Shown: positions 44,042 to 52,755 of the stretch, piece after piece
Layout: each line of letters starts with the position of its first letter
Position numbering within the stretch: position 1 is the first letter of the stretch
DNA from: an uncultured Collinsella sp.
GTDB lineage: Bacteria; Actinomycetota; Coriobacteriia; Coriobacteriales; Coriobacteriaceae
Assembly (NCBI GenBank): GCA_900541685.1
Contig: UQKM01000007.1
Span: 1 to 64,000, forward strand
Length of the DNA: 64,000 nt
Reading direction: 5' to 3'
Notes under the pieces: generated by a model
Database searches by the model: none
What the model saw: the letters and a program-made list of their open reading frames with translations, nothing else
Told to the model about the DNA's origin: nothing
Made by a program: the position numbers and the translations under genes

Positions 44042-45421
44042 TCATTCTCCCGTCTTTACCGAGAATCCCTCGGATGTCATAGCGTTCTCAGTATCGCCAC
44101 CAACGTTGCCGCTCGCCTCAAGTTTTGCAGCCTTCTTGGCTTCACGTGCGGCACGCTTTGCTTCCCTTTTTGCCTTGAGCTCAGCCTCGCTCTTTTCCTC
44201 TTCCTCAGCAGCGTGCTTATCAAAGACCTTAAAGAAGGGATACCAAATAATTGCAGCGAGAATAAGGTTGACAGCGACAAGCACAACATTTCGAATATCG
44301 CCATTTGAAAGGAAATATGCCGAAACAGCATTAGGCAAGAAGTTCATGGCAAACATCTGAGTGTGAAGGCTGGCCCAATCGAACTGGAGCCAAAGATACG
44401 CATTCGCGGGGAGAATGATTGCCTGGAGAATAACAGGAATAAACAGATAGGGATTATTTACGATCGTGGAGAATACTAGAGGCTCATTAATGTTGAAAAG
44501 CGATGGCACAAATGTCGCTTTGCCAAGCGTACGGTTCTTCTTTGACTTTGAGAACAGCATCATGAATGCCAGCGGCAACGTATTAAGCTCTCCGCCAATC
44601 ATGTAATAACGAGAAAGGCCATAGGCATTGATGTTGGTAGGCGTTGCACCCGCCGCCACGGCCGCCATGTTTTCAGCCATTCCGCCCTGCGTGATAGGCA
44701 AAGTGACCGAAATAAAGGCCCAACCAGACACGCCGAAGAAATAAAACACGTCCATCACAAGTGCAATGAACACAACGCCCGGAAGCGATTGCCCAAAGTT
44801 AGTAACCGGTGAAAGAAGAAGCGCGATTACGGTAAATACATCGATTTTTGCAAGGAACGTAAGCAAATAAGCAATGGCGAGGCTCAGCAAGATCGGAATA
44901 ATGCTGTCAAACCAATTCTTAACAAAATCCGGAATAACCGAATCTTCTCCAAAGAAGCTGTGATGGGCTGCGAATTTATAGATTGCTCCAACAACGATAC
45001 CCACGACCATGGCGGCAAACATTCCGCTCGAGCCGAACTTCCACATCTCAAACGCCACGCCCTCATCAACGGCTTGAGGGTTCATGCACAGCATAAAGGT
45101 ACCGACTCCGGTAAATCCGGCAATCAAAGCCCTGCCCTTATCGTCCTCCTTGATGCAAACGCTATGAGGAATAATAAATGCGATGAACATTCCAACCAAA
45201 CCGAAGGAATACGTATTAAGCGCAGTCAGATCGGGAAGTACAGGAATGAAATTACGCACGACATTGAAGAGGCTTGGAATCGCAGAGACCATTGTAAAGG
45301 GAACGATGTACAGCACCGCATTTGCGACTATTCCAAACCAGTAGTTTGCTGTGAGTTTGTTAATCACGGGCACAACATGCTTTTCAATTCCGCCTTGCAC
45401 CCTAGTCATAACATTCGACAT
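44042..45421 (-). CDS. PTS cellobiose-type IIC permease
   Basis: A 459-residue integral membrane sugar permease with about ten hydrophobic spans, beginning with the class-typical KHVVPVINKLTANYWFGIV. It moves and phosphorylates a beta-glucoside with the IIA and IIB next to it. The last 55 residues are an unusual charged tail rich in Lys, Glu and Ala (SEAELKAKREAKRAAREAKK), probably a cytoplasmic coiled coil. Order in the operon is IIB-IIC-IIA-GH1-HPr. Confidence 0.95.
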   Translation of the reverse strand: MSNVMTRVQGGIEKHVVPVINKLTANYWFGIVANAVLYIVPFTMVSAIPSLFNVVRNFIPVLPDLTALNTYSFGLVGMFIAFIIPHSVCIKEDDKGRALIAGFTGVGTFMLCMNPQAVDEGVAFEMWKFGSSGMFAAMVVGIVVGAIYKFAAHHSFFGEDSVIPDFVKNWFDSIIPILLSLAIAYLLTFLAKIDVFTVIALLLSPVTNFGQSLPGVVFIALVMDVFYFFGVSGWAFISVTLPITQGGMAENMAAVAAGATPTNINAYGLSRYYMIGGELNTLPLAFMMLFSKSKKNRTLGKATFVPSLFNINEPLVFSTIVNNPYLFIPVILQAIILPANAYLWLQFDWASLHTQMFAMNFLPNAVSAYFLSNGDIRNVVLVAVNLILAAIIWYPFFKVFDKHAAEEEEKSEAELKAKREAKRAAREAKKAAKLEASGNVGGDTENAMTSEGFSVKTGE

Positions 45422-45432
45422 CGGCTCGCCCC

Positions 45433-45774
45433 CTACTCGCCATCAAACTCAATATCAAGAAGATCGTATGCGTCCTCGAGAATCCCCTCACCATCGAGGG
45501 CGGCATAATAATCAGGATCGATTGACATAACCTTTACGCCATATGGCTCAAGTTGTTTCTGCGTTGCTGGAACCTCAGCCGCAAAGTGAGGCCCCAATAG
45601 CAGAGCATCAATCTTGTCGGCATAGTCCATAATCTCCGACTTGCTGACCGCGCTCACGGTCACGTCAAGACCACGTTGCTTCGCGATTTTGCGCATATTT
45701 GCGGCCATAAACCCAGTCGATGCGCCAATACCGCATGCGAGCAATAGCCTAATGGTTTCATTTTCATCAACCAT
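45433..45774 (-). CDS. PTS lactose/cellobiose-type IIB component
   Basis: A 113-residue IIB with the phosphorylated Cys in LLLACGIGASTGFMAANM near residue 14. It is the first gene of the cassette, divergent from the PRD regulator at 46049. A GGAGCAAT-type site precedes the start, and the 12-base gap to IIC indicates one operon. Confidence 0.94.
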   Translation of the reverse strand: MVDENETIRLLLACGIGASTGFMAANMRKIAKQRGLDVTVSAVSKSEIMDYADKIDALLLGPHFAAEVPATQKQLEPYGVKVMSIDPDYYAALDGEGILEDAYDLLDIEFDGE

Positions 45775-45889
45775 GATATTGCTCCTTTCTATAATTGAAC
45801 GTCTTGCATTCGAGCCTTAAGACGCCGTGTCGACTCCGGTCGCCTCGATGAACCTAACCATACGGATACATCTCCCCAAAAACCAACCG

Positions 45890-45976
45890 TCTTTTTGCCG
45901 CATGGCGGCAAGGCGGCAGATTTTCCGCCCGCGCGGCAAGCCGGGCGATTTTCCGCTTGGGCGGCAAATTGGAAAA
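45890..45976. promoter_or_regulatory. Repeated ATTTTCCGC/GGCGGCAA motifs in divergent region
   Basis: Between the IIB gene and its regulator, the blocks CAGATTTTCCGCCCG and GCGATTTTCCGCTTG are near-direct repeats about 31 bp apart. GCGGCAA heptamers occur three to four times around them. The region is where a PRD-type activator would bind. Parts of it can also fold into small hairpins. Confidence 0.45.
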
Positions 45977-46048
45977 GACACCCTTTCTTAACCTGAGATA
46001 CCATGGGGCGGTACACCCTGTCTGCCGTTCATCTCTTGGAGGAAAGCC

Positions 46049-48019
46049 ATGGCGAGCGCCAAGCAGAACCGCATCAACCGCATGATCGACGTGCTCGAAA
46101 ACAGCAGCTCATGGGTGTCTTCCTCGATGCTTGCCGGCCTTTTGGGCGCGAGTGAGCGAAGCATCCGCAACTATGTTGCAGAGGTCAACGAGACCGGTAC
46201 GCGACATATCGAATCGTCTAAAGAGGGCTATCGCCTTGCCACGGCGGCGCCGGCTGCCGCCAGCGCTTCCGCTAGTCCTTGCGAAGGTGTCAATACCCTC
46301 CCCGCGAACGCGGACTCCAGGCGCGACTTTACTATCTCCCGCCTTGTCAACGCATGCGATGGACTCTCCGTCTTTGATATCGCCGATGAGCTCTTTATCA
46401 GCGAGAGCACGTTTCAGAGCTCCGTGATGCCGCAGGTGCGCGCACTCGTGCGGCAGTTCGGCCTCAATGTCGAGACACACGACTACCGCATGACACTCAC
46501 GGGGCGAGAGGCCGACAAGCGCAAGCTTCTCGGCCACATAGCAACCCACAACTCCTATGGCTATTTCACCTCAACCAAAACGCTCGAAAACATGTTTCCC
46601 GACTTTGACGTGCAGGCAACCCTCTCGAGCTTGGTCGCGATCTGCCAGCGCTCGGATTTATTTATCAACGACTACGCGCTCTCCAACCTGCTCGTGCACC
46701 TGTTAGTGATCATCATCAGGCTCACCTCGAACAACGAGCTCAGCGAGGTGGACGGCCCCATCGATGCAGACGGCCTAGTGGCACAACTCGGGCAGCGCGA
46801 GCAGATCGTACGCTGCGCCCAGCGCATCGCCGCCTACTTTGAGAAGGAGTTTGGTTGCGCCATCCCACGCGCCGATTTTCAGCAAATCCTGCTGCTTTTG
46901 GCGCTTTCCGTCGAACGTTGCGATTTTGACGAGCTCAACCGCGAGAAGCTCTCAAGCATCATTGACCGCGATTTTGTAGACATGGTTCTGGGGATTCTCG
47001 ACGAGTGCGGCAAGCGCTACAACCTACCGCGCTTTATCGACGAGCCCATGCGCCTGCAGCTCGTCCTGCATATGTTTAACGCCTACCAACGAGCCGTCTA
47101 CCACGTAAGCTACCCCAACCCGCTCGCTGCGCAGATCAAAAGCGAGTACGCACCGGTCTACGACATGGCGGTCTATATCGCCCACCGCTTCTCCACCGCC
47201 ATGGATATTGAGGTGGGCGAAAACGAAATCGCGTTTATCGCCTTTCATATCGGCGCCTATTTTGAGAAGTTCTCCGCACCCGACGGCGCCATCACCTGCA
47301 CGGTCATCATCGAGGAGTATCACGACTTTGCGCGCAGGCTTGTCGACGACCTTAAGGCCGAGTTTGGAGACGACATCAGCGTTGTTGCCGTGAGAAGCTG
47401 TGATAGCTACCTGGCCGATCCTCCCGAGAGCGATGTGGTGGTCACTACGGTCGACGTGCCGGTTTGTGGCGGTAGCACCAAGATCTTGATCGGGCCCATC
47501 CTCACTAAACAGAACGTGCGAAAGATCCGCGACCGGCTTTGTGCCATCCAAGAGCGGCGACGGCGCCTCTACGCTCAGGGCCTTTTGGGGCACCTGCTGC
47601 GGCCGGAGCTATTTATACGCAACATAGACGCGGTTGACGCCACAAGCTGCATCGACCGAATGGGAGAGCTTTTGGCTGCTCAGGAGCTCGTAACGCCCGA
47701 ATTTATCGCCAACGTGCATCTGCGCGAGAACGTCTCATCGACAGCGTTTACTGACTGCCTTGCCATACCCCATGCGATCTCGGTGTATCCCAAGCGCTCG
47801 TTTATTGCCGTGGTCCACAATGACGCCCCGATTCCTTGGGGACGCCACGACGTGCGATTTGTGCTGCTTATAGGTACCGCGCAGGAAGACATGGGGCTCT
47901 TTAGAGATGTGCTCGACCTGATTATCGAAGTGTTCTCCTCGGTAGAGACCACGATGAGGCTCATGCAGACCGACACCTTCGAAGAGTTTCTGGCTGCGTT
48001 TACGCACGATATCGGATAA
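46049..48019 (+). CDS. PRD-containing transcriptional activator (BglG/MtlR/LicR type)
   Basis: A 656-residue regulator controlled by PTS phosphorylation. Domains in order: an N-terminal helix-turn-helix (about 8-60, GLLGASERSIRNYVAEVN); a second winged helix (about 100-170); two PRD domains (about 180-400, with the conserved His in FIAFHIGAYFEKF); a IIB-like domain (about 410-500); and a IIA-like domain (about 520-656, with the His in AIPHAISVYPKRS). Divergent from the PTS operon, which it presumably activates when the sugar is taken up. The right end of the insertion repeat begins five bases after its stop. Confidence 0.93.
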   Translation: MASAKQNRINRMIDVLENSSSWVSSSMLAGLLGASERSIRNYVAEVNETGTRHIESSKEGYRLATAAPAAASASASPCEGVNTLPANADSRRDFTISRLVNACDGLSVFDIADELFISESTFQSSVMPQVRALVRQFGLNVETHDYRMTLTGREADKRKLLGHIATHNSYGYFTSTKTLENMFPDFDVQATLSSLVAICQRSDLFINDYALSNLLVHLLVIIIRLTSNNELSEVDGPIDADGLVAQLGQREQIVRCAQRIAAYFEKEFGCAIPRADFQQILLLLALSVERCDFDELNREKLSSIIDRDFVDMVLGILDECGKRYNLPRFIDEPMRLQLVLHMFNAYQRAVYHVSYPNPLAAQIKSEYAPVYDMAVYIAHRFSTAMDIEVGENEIAFIAFHIGAYFEKFSAPDGAITCTVIIEEYHDFARRLVDDLKAEFGDDISVVAVRSCDSYLADPPESDVVVTTVDVPVCGGSTKILIGPILTKQNVRKIRDRLCAIQERRRRLYAQGLLGHLLRPELFIRNIDAVDATSCIDRMGELLAAQELVTPEFIANVHLRENVSSTAFTDCLAIPHAISVYPKRSFIAVVHNDAPIPWGRHDVRFVLLIGTAQEDMGLFRDVLDLIIEVFSSVETTMRLMQTDTFEEFLAAFTHDIG

Positions 48020-48023
48020 AGGC

Positions 48024-48077
48024 TCGACCCGCATCCTCGACATGCTCGTGGGAGAGCAGCTGCCGAGAATTTACTAG
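48024..48077 (+). repeat. Right copy of 54-bp direct repeat (hypE 3' end)
   Basis: Out-of-place copy of the last codons and stop of hypE, 51 of 54 bases identical to 41696-41749. It is not part of any gene here. It marks the right boundary of the PTS cassette. Confidence 0.75.
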
Positions 48078-48092
48078 GGCGGAATTGCACGG

Positions 48093-48146
48093 CTGGCGCG
48101 ATGTGGCTTGATATCCCTGGAGATGTTCAGATTCCAGCCACGCCAG
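48093..48146. repeat. Hairpin beyond the cassette boundary
   Basis: ctggcg (48093-48098) plus tggct pair with agcca plus cgccag (48136-48146) around a 24-base loop. It may end transcription of the regulator or, before the insertion, of hypE. Confidence 0.4.
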
Positions 48147-48200
48147 ACGCGTAAGCCCAGTATTATGAGGTGCGTTTTAAACCCAATGACGGGAGCTTTC

Positions 48201-48869
48201 ATGGCAGCAGCTTTTTCCACCGTGATCTTTGACCTTGACGGCACCATCCTCAACACGCTCGAGGACCTGGCGGCCGCCGGCAACCATACCTGCGAGATGC
48301 ACGGCTGGCCCACGTTTGCCGTAGACGAGTACCGCTACAAGGTGGGAAACGGCATGCTCAAGCTGGTCGAACGCTTTATGCCTGCCGAGTATGCGGGCGA
48401 CGGTCGCGCCTTTGAGCAGACGCTTGCCGAGTTTAGGGCTTATTACGGCGAGCACAAGGAGGACCACACCGCCCCCTATGCCGGTACGATCGAGATGCTC
48501 GACCGCCTGCGCGCCGCGGGTGTGCAGCTTGCTGTGCTCACCAACAAGGACCACGTCTCGGCGGCTCCGCTTATCGAGAAGTATTTTGGTTCCGAGCGTT
48601 TTGCGCTGGTACAGGGCCGTGTCGATGCGTTTCCGCCCAAGCCCGAAGCGCCCGTCACGCTGCATGTGATGCAAGAGCTGGGCGCCGATCCGGCGACCAC
48701 GCTCTATGTGGGCGATTCCAATGTCGATATTTTGACCGGCCACAACGCTGGCCTTAAGAGTGCGGGCGTCAGCTGGGGCTTCCGCGGCCGCGCAGAGCTG
48801 GAAGCTGCCGGCGCCGACTACGTGGTGGACACCCAGGAAGAGCTCGCGTCGCTGATTCTGGGCGAGTAG
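48201..48869 (+). CDS. HAD-family phosphatase (phosphoglycolate phosphatase-like)
   Basis: A 222-residue HAD hydrolase. Motif I is VIFDLDGTILNT (nucleophile and acid Asp), motif II VLTNKD, motif III the Lys in PPKPEAP, and motif IV VGDSNVDI. A helical cap lies between motifs I and II, as in Gph and PpaX. The substrate is a small phosphoester, not identifiable from sequence. GGGAG precedes the ATG at 48201; the longer frame upstream has no such support. Confidence 0.88.
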   Translation: MAAAFSTVIFDLDGTILNTLEDLAAAGNHTCEMHGWPTFAVDEYRYKVGNGMLKLVERFMPAEYAGDGRAFEQTLAEFRAYYGEHKEDHTAPYAGTIEMLDRLRAAGVQLAVLTNKDHVSAAPLIEKYFGSERFALVQGRVDAFPPKPEAPVTLHVMQELGADPATTLYVGDSNVDILTGHNAGLKSAGVSWGFRGRAELEAAGADYVVDTQEELASLILGE

Positions 48870-48910
48870 CGGGGCTGTCGCTCAACACGGCTGCATAGAT
48901 TCTGTCGCGC

Positions 48911-49080
48911 GGAAAGCGCATCCCGTTTTGCCGCCTCAGAATGGGATGCGCTTTCCGGTTGAGCCTTGTCGGGGAAACGGCATCCCGTTTCAGAGCAATA
49001 TTCCGGGTCGCACTTTCCACAACCCACCCCATCCGGAAACCGCGACCCATTATTCGGCCAAAAACCGGGCCCCATTTTCC
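48911..49080. repeat. Repeat block of GGAAA-GCATCCCG/GCGACCCG units
   Basis: Starts with a perfect 14-bp hairpin (ggaaagcgcatccc at 48911-48924 with gggatgcgctttcc at 48943-48956). It continues with GGAAACGGCATCCCGTTT, CCGGGTCGCACTTTCC, CCGGAAACCGCGACCC and CGGCCAAAAACCGGGCC. The same units in the same alternating style occur at 19772-19939, including the phrase TTCGGCCAAA. The wider gap 48870-49254 has no gene. Confidence 0.6.
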
Positions 49081-49254
49081 CGAGCACTCGATGCAACGCT
49101 GGCGCAAGGAGTGTCCCAAACTGTCGGCAGAATAACGCTTACTAATATCGCAGGCGCACTTGGCTTTAATTGTTATAAAGGGAGGGTCGCCCCAACGATC
49201 CTCCCTTTATTGCATAACGAACTGTTTGTCGCATGGCAACCTACATATAAGGCG

Positions 49255-49812
49255 CTATCCTTGCATCGCGCTCATCATCTCGGAGATATTAGAGTCGTCC
49301 CCCGACCATTCGTTGTCATCGTTAGCAGAATACTTAAAGGTAACCTTGGTGTCCCTAGGCTTGGCGGACTTGGTCACATCGAGCATTACCTGTCCAGCCA
49401 GCTTGTACAACTCATCTTCGGAAGGCGACCCATCAAGAGCAGCAACCTTCTCTTGGTATTTGGTGGCAAAATCCCCTTGAATTTGAGCCATCGACTTACA
49501 GGTGATGGTCACTTCAGCAGTAGCGGTACCTTCATCTTCATCGACCACAATGTCGCCGATTTTATAGTCGAAACCCTCGAGATAGCTCTTGGCGTATTCC
49601 TCGGTATTGATGTCGACCCTTTTAAACTCTTTCCCTGCAACCTTATCCAAGCCATCCAGAAATGATTCGTCGTTATTTTTAATCTCATCAAGCTGATTGG
49701 TCAGATCTTCGTTAATAAGTTGCTCGACTGTGGGACCACCGCAACCGTAAAGAGAGATCAAGCATGCAACCACTACAGCCAACATGAGCGCAAGCAGCGG
49801 CTTCTTTTTCAT
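49255..49812 (-). CDS. Hypothetical lipoprotein
   Basis: A 185-residue exported lipoprotein. Signal peptide MKKKPLLALMLAVVVACLIS with lipobox LYGC near residue 23. The mature part is acidic and helical at first (EQLINEDLTNQLDEIKNNDE), then holds a beta-rich domain (GDIVVDEDEGTATAEVTITC), similar in style to small DUF-type lipoproteins of gut Gram-positives. GGAGG lies six bases before the ATG at 49812; the longer frame would run back into the tRNA-derived sequence. Function unknown. Confidence 0.75.
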   Translation of the reverse strand: MKKKPLLALMLAVVVACLISLYGCGGPTVEQLINEDLTNQLDEIKNNDESFLDGLDKVAGKEFKRVDINTEEYAKSYLEGFDYKIGDIVVDEDEGTATAEVTITCKSMAQIQGDFATKYQEKVAALDGSPSEDELYKLAGQVMLDVTKSAKPRDTKVTFKYSANDDNEWSGDDSNISEMMSAMQG

Positions 49813-49921
49813 GACATTCCTCCAAACAAGCGGCGCTGCGTTCCTTGCGCAACGCACGTTGTGACAGTAAGTCCATATTAACGGCTCGACCCAAACCCCT
49901 GAGTCGCAAAAAACGGGCTTT

Positions 49922-49966
49922 TGATCGGGACGACTGGATTCGAACCAGCGTCCCCTTAACCCCCAG
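49922..49966 (-). tRNA. 3' half of a tRNA-Pro(GGG) (integration scar)
   Basis: On the minus strand the sequence from 49966 reads CTGGGGGTTAAG, then GGGGACG, the T arm CTGGTTCGAATCCAG and the acceptor strand CGTCCCG ending ATCA. This matches a proline tRNA from the anticodon loop (GGG) to the 3' end. The 5' half is absent: upstream sequence cannot form the D arm, and CAAGC does not pair with TTAAG. A tRNA cut at the anticodon loop is the usual product left when an integrative element recombines at a tRNA gene. Not a functional tRNA. Confidence 0.65.
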
Positions 49967-50163
49967 GCTTGGGACAGGTTCAAAATAGCGATGATATTCC
50001 AATTGACTAGGATAATGTAAAAGCGCTCAAATGCTGCGATATTCGATACGCGATTGTTCACGTCAGTCCTGAAACATACGAGATTCTTTCCGTTGTGATG
50101 GAGTTGCGGGGAGAACGGTAACTGGATGCTGCAAACTAAGAAACGCTGTTGATTTTCATCTGC

Positions 50164-50907
50164 TTAGCACGGTTCAAGAACGTTCTTCAAAATGCTGTAC
50201 TCGTACGATGCATAGGGGGATCCAGTCAAATCGAGACCGCTAGTGGCAGAAATTATCGTATGGCAGCCCGCTTCAAGAACATCAGAGCCACCCGCAAATC
50301 CGTTCACGACGTTCCCCATATCATCTTTCAATACGCCCATGAGCGTCGTGCCCGAACCATAGTCATACGGCGAATCATTTTGAATTTCGACATCAAAACG
50401 GTACATATTAGTACCGATTTGTTCTAATCGTTCATTTAACACTGTGAACTCATAGGTGTCTTTTTCGGTGACTTTCTTAAAGGAATTAACCCTAAACGTA
50501 AGCTCAAGTGACGCCGGTAGCTCATCTATGCCACCAATTGCACCGAAGTACCATATTTCTTGCCCCGGAAGAAGAGCACAGCAGCTAGATATATTACTAC
50601 TCACGGTGCCACATAGTGTGCCGTCCGCCTTCTTTGCGATGCCATCAACTCCCCAGTCGACAACAACTTGATCACTAGTGTTTTTGATTTTTGTAATATA
50701 GTCACAACCGCTTTGACCAACCTGATAGTTGTAAATAGGGTCCATGGTTACTACAATATCGGAACTCTTTGGACTACTTTCATTCTTAAGCGTGCCCTTT
50801 TTCAGTTTTAGCGTAGAGCCGTCTGTCTTATCAGGTTTGCCCGAACATCCAGCAAGGCCCAACGTTGCAATTCCGGCTAGAAAGCCTCTTCTCGAGATGC
50901 CTTTCAT
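50164..50907 (-). CDS. Hypothetical Tat-type lipoprotein
   Basis: A 247-residue exported protein. The N terminus SRRGFLAGIATLGLAGCSG combines a twin-arginine motif with a lipobox (LAGC). The mature protein has beta-rich repeats like immunoglobulin-fold lipoproteins (VVVDWGVDGIAKKADGTLCG, RFDVEIQNDSPYDYGSG). No enzyme motif. The ATG at 50907 has GGAGG upstream. Codon use is AT-rich compared with neighbours; with the tRNA scar beside it, this suggests acquired DNA. Confidence 0.75.
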   Translation of the reverse strand: MKGISRRGFLAGIATLGLAGCSGKPDKTDGSTLKLKKGTLKNESSPKSSDIVVTMDPIYNYQVGQSGCDYITKIKNTSDQVVVDWGVDGIAKKADGTLCGTVSSNISSCCALLPGQEIWYFGAIGGIDELPASLELTFRVNSFKKVTEKDTYEFTVLNERLEQIGTNMYRFDVEIQNDSPYDYGSGTTLMGVLKDDMGNVVNGFAGGSDVLEAGCHTIISATSGLDLTGSPYASYEYSILKNVLEPC

Positions 50908-50910
50908 CAA

Positions 50911-51164
50911 TTCCTCCCCTTACGCGTATGCTAATTTCATACCTAGATTACAGAGAGGCATTAGCAAGTTGTTGAGCAACAAATACGAACGGTAGAATTT
51001 GCATGGCAAGCGTTTCTATCCAATAAAAAACCTCGATTGTATGGAGAGGTCAGCAACTAGATTCAAAACGAATCGAGGCCACAACCGCGCAGGCGACTCA
51101 ATTTGACAAACGAATGGCCCGCGCAACAGCCCCACTGCAATAAAATGCGCCTGCTCGGCCTATT
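50911..51164. other. Intergenic stretch without recognised feature
   Basis: AT-rich sequence that must hold the promoter for the Tat lipoprotein. I see no gene, repeat or clear operator in it. Confidence 0.5.
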
Positions 51165-51197
51165 AAAAAAGGGCGGCCGGATAACCCGACCGCCCTT
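51165..51197 (-). terminator. Terminator of the glucose-type IIA gene
   Basis: On the minus strand GGGCGGTCGGG, a short loop and CCGGCCGCCC are followed by TTTTTTAATA, a strong intrinsic terminator 24 bases after the stop codon. Confidence 0.85.
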
Positions 51198-51220
51198 GTG
51201 CATCTTCTGGATGACGCAGA

Positions 51221-51757
51221 CTACTTGCGGACGACCTTAACGATGGCGTCACCGGCGGCGACAGCGGAGTCGGCCTCGACGGCGAGCTCGACATCGGCAA
51301 ACTCGGCGGTGTTGGACACAGCAACGACGACGCAGTCCTTGTAGCCGGCAGCGGCGATCTTGGCGCGGTCGATCTTGAGCATGGGCTGGCCAGCCTTTAC
51401 GACGTCGTCGGCCTTGACGAAGCCCTCGAAGCCATCGCCGTTCATGTTGACGGTATCGACGCCAACATGCACCAGAACCTCGATGCCGCTATCGGACTGC
51501 AGACCCACGGCGTGGCCCATGGTGACGGTCACCTTGCCGTCGCAGGGAGCGTAGACCAGATCGTCCTCGGGCCACACGGCGCAGCCCTTGCCCAGAACCT
51601 CGCCGCCAAAGACGGGATCGGGCACGTCGGCCATCTTGATGACCTTGCCCTTGACGGGCGAGCACAGCACGTCGGCGCCGGCAGAAGCAGAGATGGAGGA
51701 CGGAGCAGCGGCAGCCGCGGGCTCAGCCTTCTTCTTGAACATGTCAAACAGACCCAT
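51221..51757 (-). CDS. PTS glucose-type IIA protein
   Basis: A 178-residue IIA of the glucose class (Crr-like). Its phospho-accepting His is in GIEVLVHVGVDTVNMNG near 115, the second active-site His in TMGHAVGLQS near 97. The first 35 residues are a linker (MFKKKAEPAAAAAPSS). The ATG at 51757 has GAGGAG upstream. It follows the GH1-HAD pair on the same strand and could supply phosphate to a PTS permease encoded elsewhere, or act as a regulator of carbon use. Confidence 0.9.
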   Translation of the reverse strand: MGLFDMFKKKAEPAAAAAPSSISASAGADVLCSPVKGKVIKMADVPDPVFGGEVLGKGCAVWPEDDLVYAPCDGKVTVTMGHAVGLQSDSGIEVLVHVGVDTVNMNGDGFEGFVKADDVVKAGQPMLKIDRAKIAAAGYKDCVVVAVSNTAEFADVELAVEADSAVAAGDAIVKVVRK

Positions 51758-51897
51758 ACGTTTTCTCCTCTTGATTAAGCGCAACGTTATGCGCATGCCT
51801 ATGGTGATTATAGTGCCAAATGGTTCAAATGCTAAGGTGGGGGCTCGAATCGCGAGCCCATCCCAACGCTTTTTCCCGGTGGCACTCATATTGTCGA

Positions 51898-52743
51898 TTA
51901 ATCCTCGATAAGCCCCAGATGCACAAAAGCGTTCCAGATGCCGTCATCATCGACGTCGGTGGTCACGTAATCGGCCGCGGCCTTGCACTCGACGCCACCC
52001 GACCCCATGGCCACACTCGTCGCGCACGCTTCGAACATGGGGATATCGATCTTGGCATCGCCGAAGGCCACGGTATCGGCACGGTCGGCGCCCAGGTGCT
52101 CGAGCAGCGTGTTGACGGCGTGCGCCTTGGTAATGCCGCGCACACCCATGTCACCAAAGAGCGCCGTCTCGCCCGCACCGCCCCAGGTGTGACACTCAAG
52201 ATCGGGGAACTCCTCGATGCTATCCAGATGGTCCTGATAGCTCGACAGGATAAAGCTCACCTTATTGAGGTCATCGCGGTAGAGCGGCGCGCCGTAGACC
52301 ATCCCGTGCATGACGTCGTCGGTCTCGAGCTCGTCGGCGCCCTCCACGCCCTTGCGACCGGCATAGGTCCTAAGCACCGGACGCGCAGCCTCGCGGAAGT
52401 TCTCACTTGCAAACAGGCCGTTGTTGCTCTCGAGATAAAACTCGAGGCCACGGCCGTGCAGCCAGTCTACGATATGGCGGCACTGGTCAGCCGTAATGAG
52501 CTGGTGCATCACCACCTCGCCGTCGCTCTCCACATAGGAGCCGTTGCCGCCGAGCATGCCGTCGAAACCGATAGCCTCGAGCTCGGGCGGCACCTCGGCT
52601 TTGCTGCGACCCGTGCACATATAGGCCAGATGCCCGTTAGCGCGGGCGGTCTGGATGGCCGCCACGCAAGACGCGGGGATATTGCCCTCATAGTCGGTGA
52701 TCGTGCCATCGACATCAAGGAACAAGATTTTGCGGGAGGACAT
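51898..52743 (-). CDS. Cof-type HAD hydrolase
   Basis: A 281-residue HAD phosphatase with a C2 cap, as in Cof/YidA sugar phosphatases. Motif I is ILFLDVDGTITDYEG, motif II YMCTGRS, motif III the Lys in GITKAHAV, motif IV VAFGDAKIDIPM. It starts 12 bases after the GH1 stop at 52756, so it is co-transcribed with the phospho-glucosidase and may clear sugar phosphates. Confidence 0.9.
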   Translation of the reverse strand: MSSRKILFLDVDGTITDYEGNIPASCVAAIQTARANGHLAYMCTGRSKAEVPPELEAIGFDGMLGGNGSYVESDGEVVMHQLITADQCRHIVDWLHGRGLEFYLESNNGLFASENFREAARPVLRTYAGRKGVEGADELETDDVMHGMVYGAPLYRDDLNKVSFILSSYQDHLDSIEEFPDLECHTWGGAGETALFGDMGVRGITKAHAVNTLLEHLGADRADTVAFGDAKIDIPMFEACATSVAMGSGGVECKAAADYVTTDVDDDGIWNAFVHLGLIED

Positions 52744-52755
52744 AGTAGGAACCCC

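Noticed and set aside
41750..48023. Prophage or conjugative element between the hypE repeats
   Set aside because: The interval holds only PTS genes and their regulator; there is no integrase, replication, structural or transfer gene.
49922..49966. Complete tRNA gene
   Set aside because: No 5' acceptor strand, D arm or 5' anticodon strand can be formed from the upstream bases, so only the 3' half exists.
49813..50061. N-terminal extension of the lipoprotein frame
   Set aside because: It would translate the tRNA-derived sequence and has no ribosome site; a clear signal peptide and GGAGG support the start at 49812.
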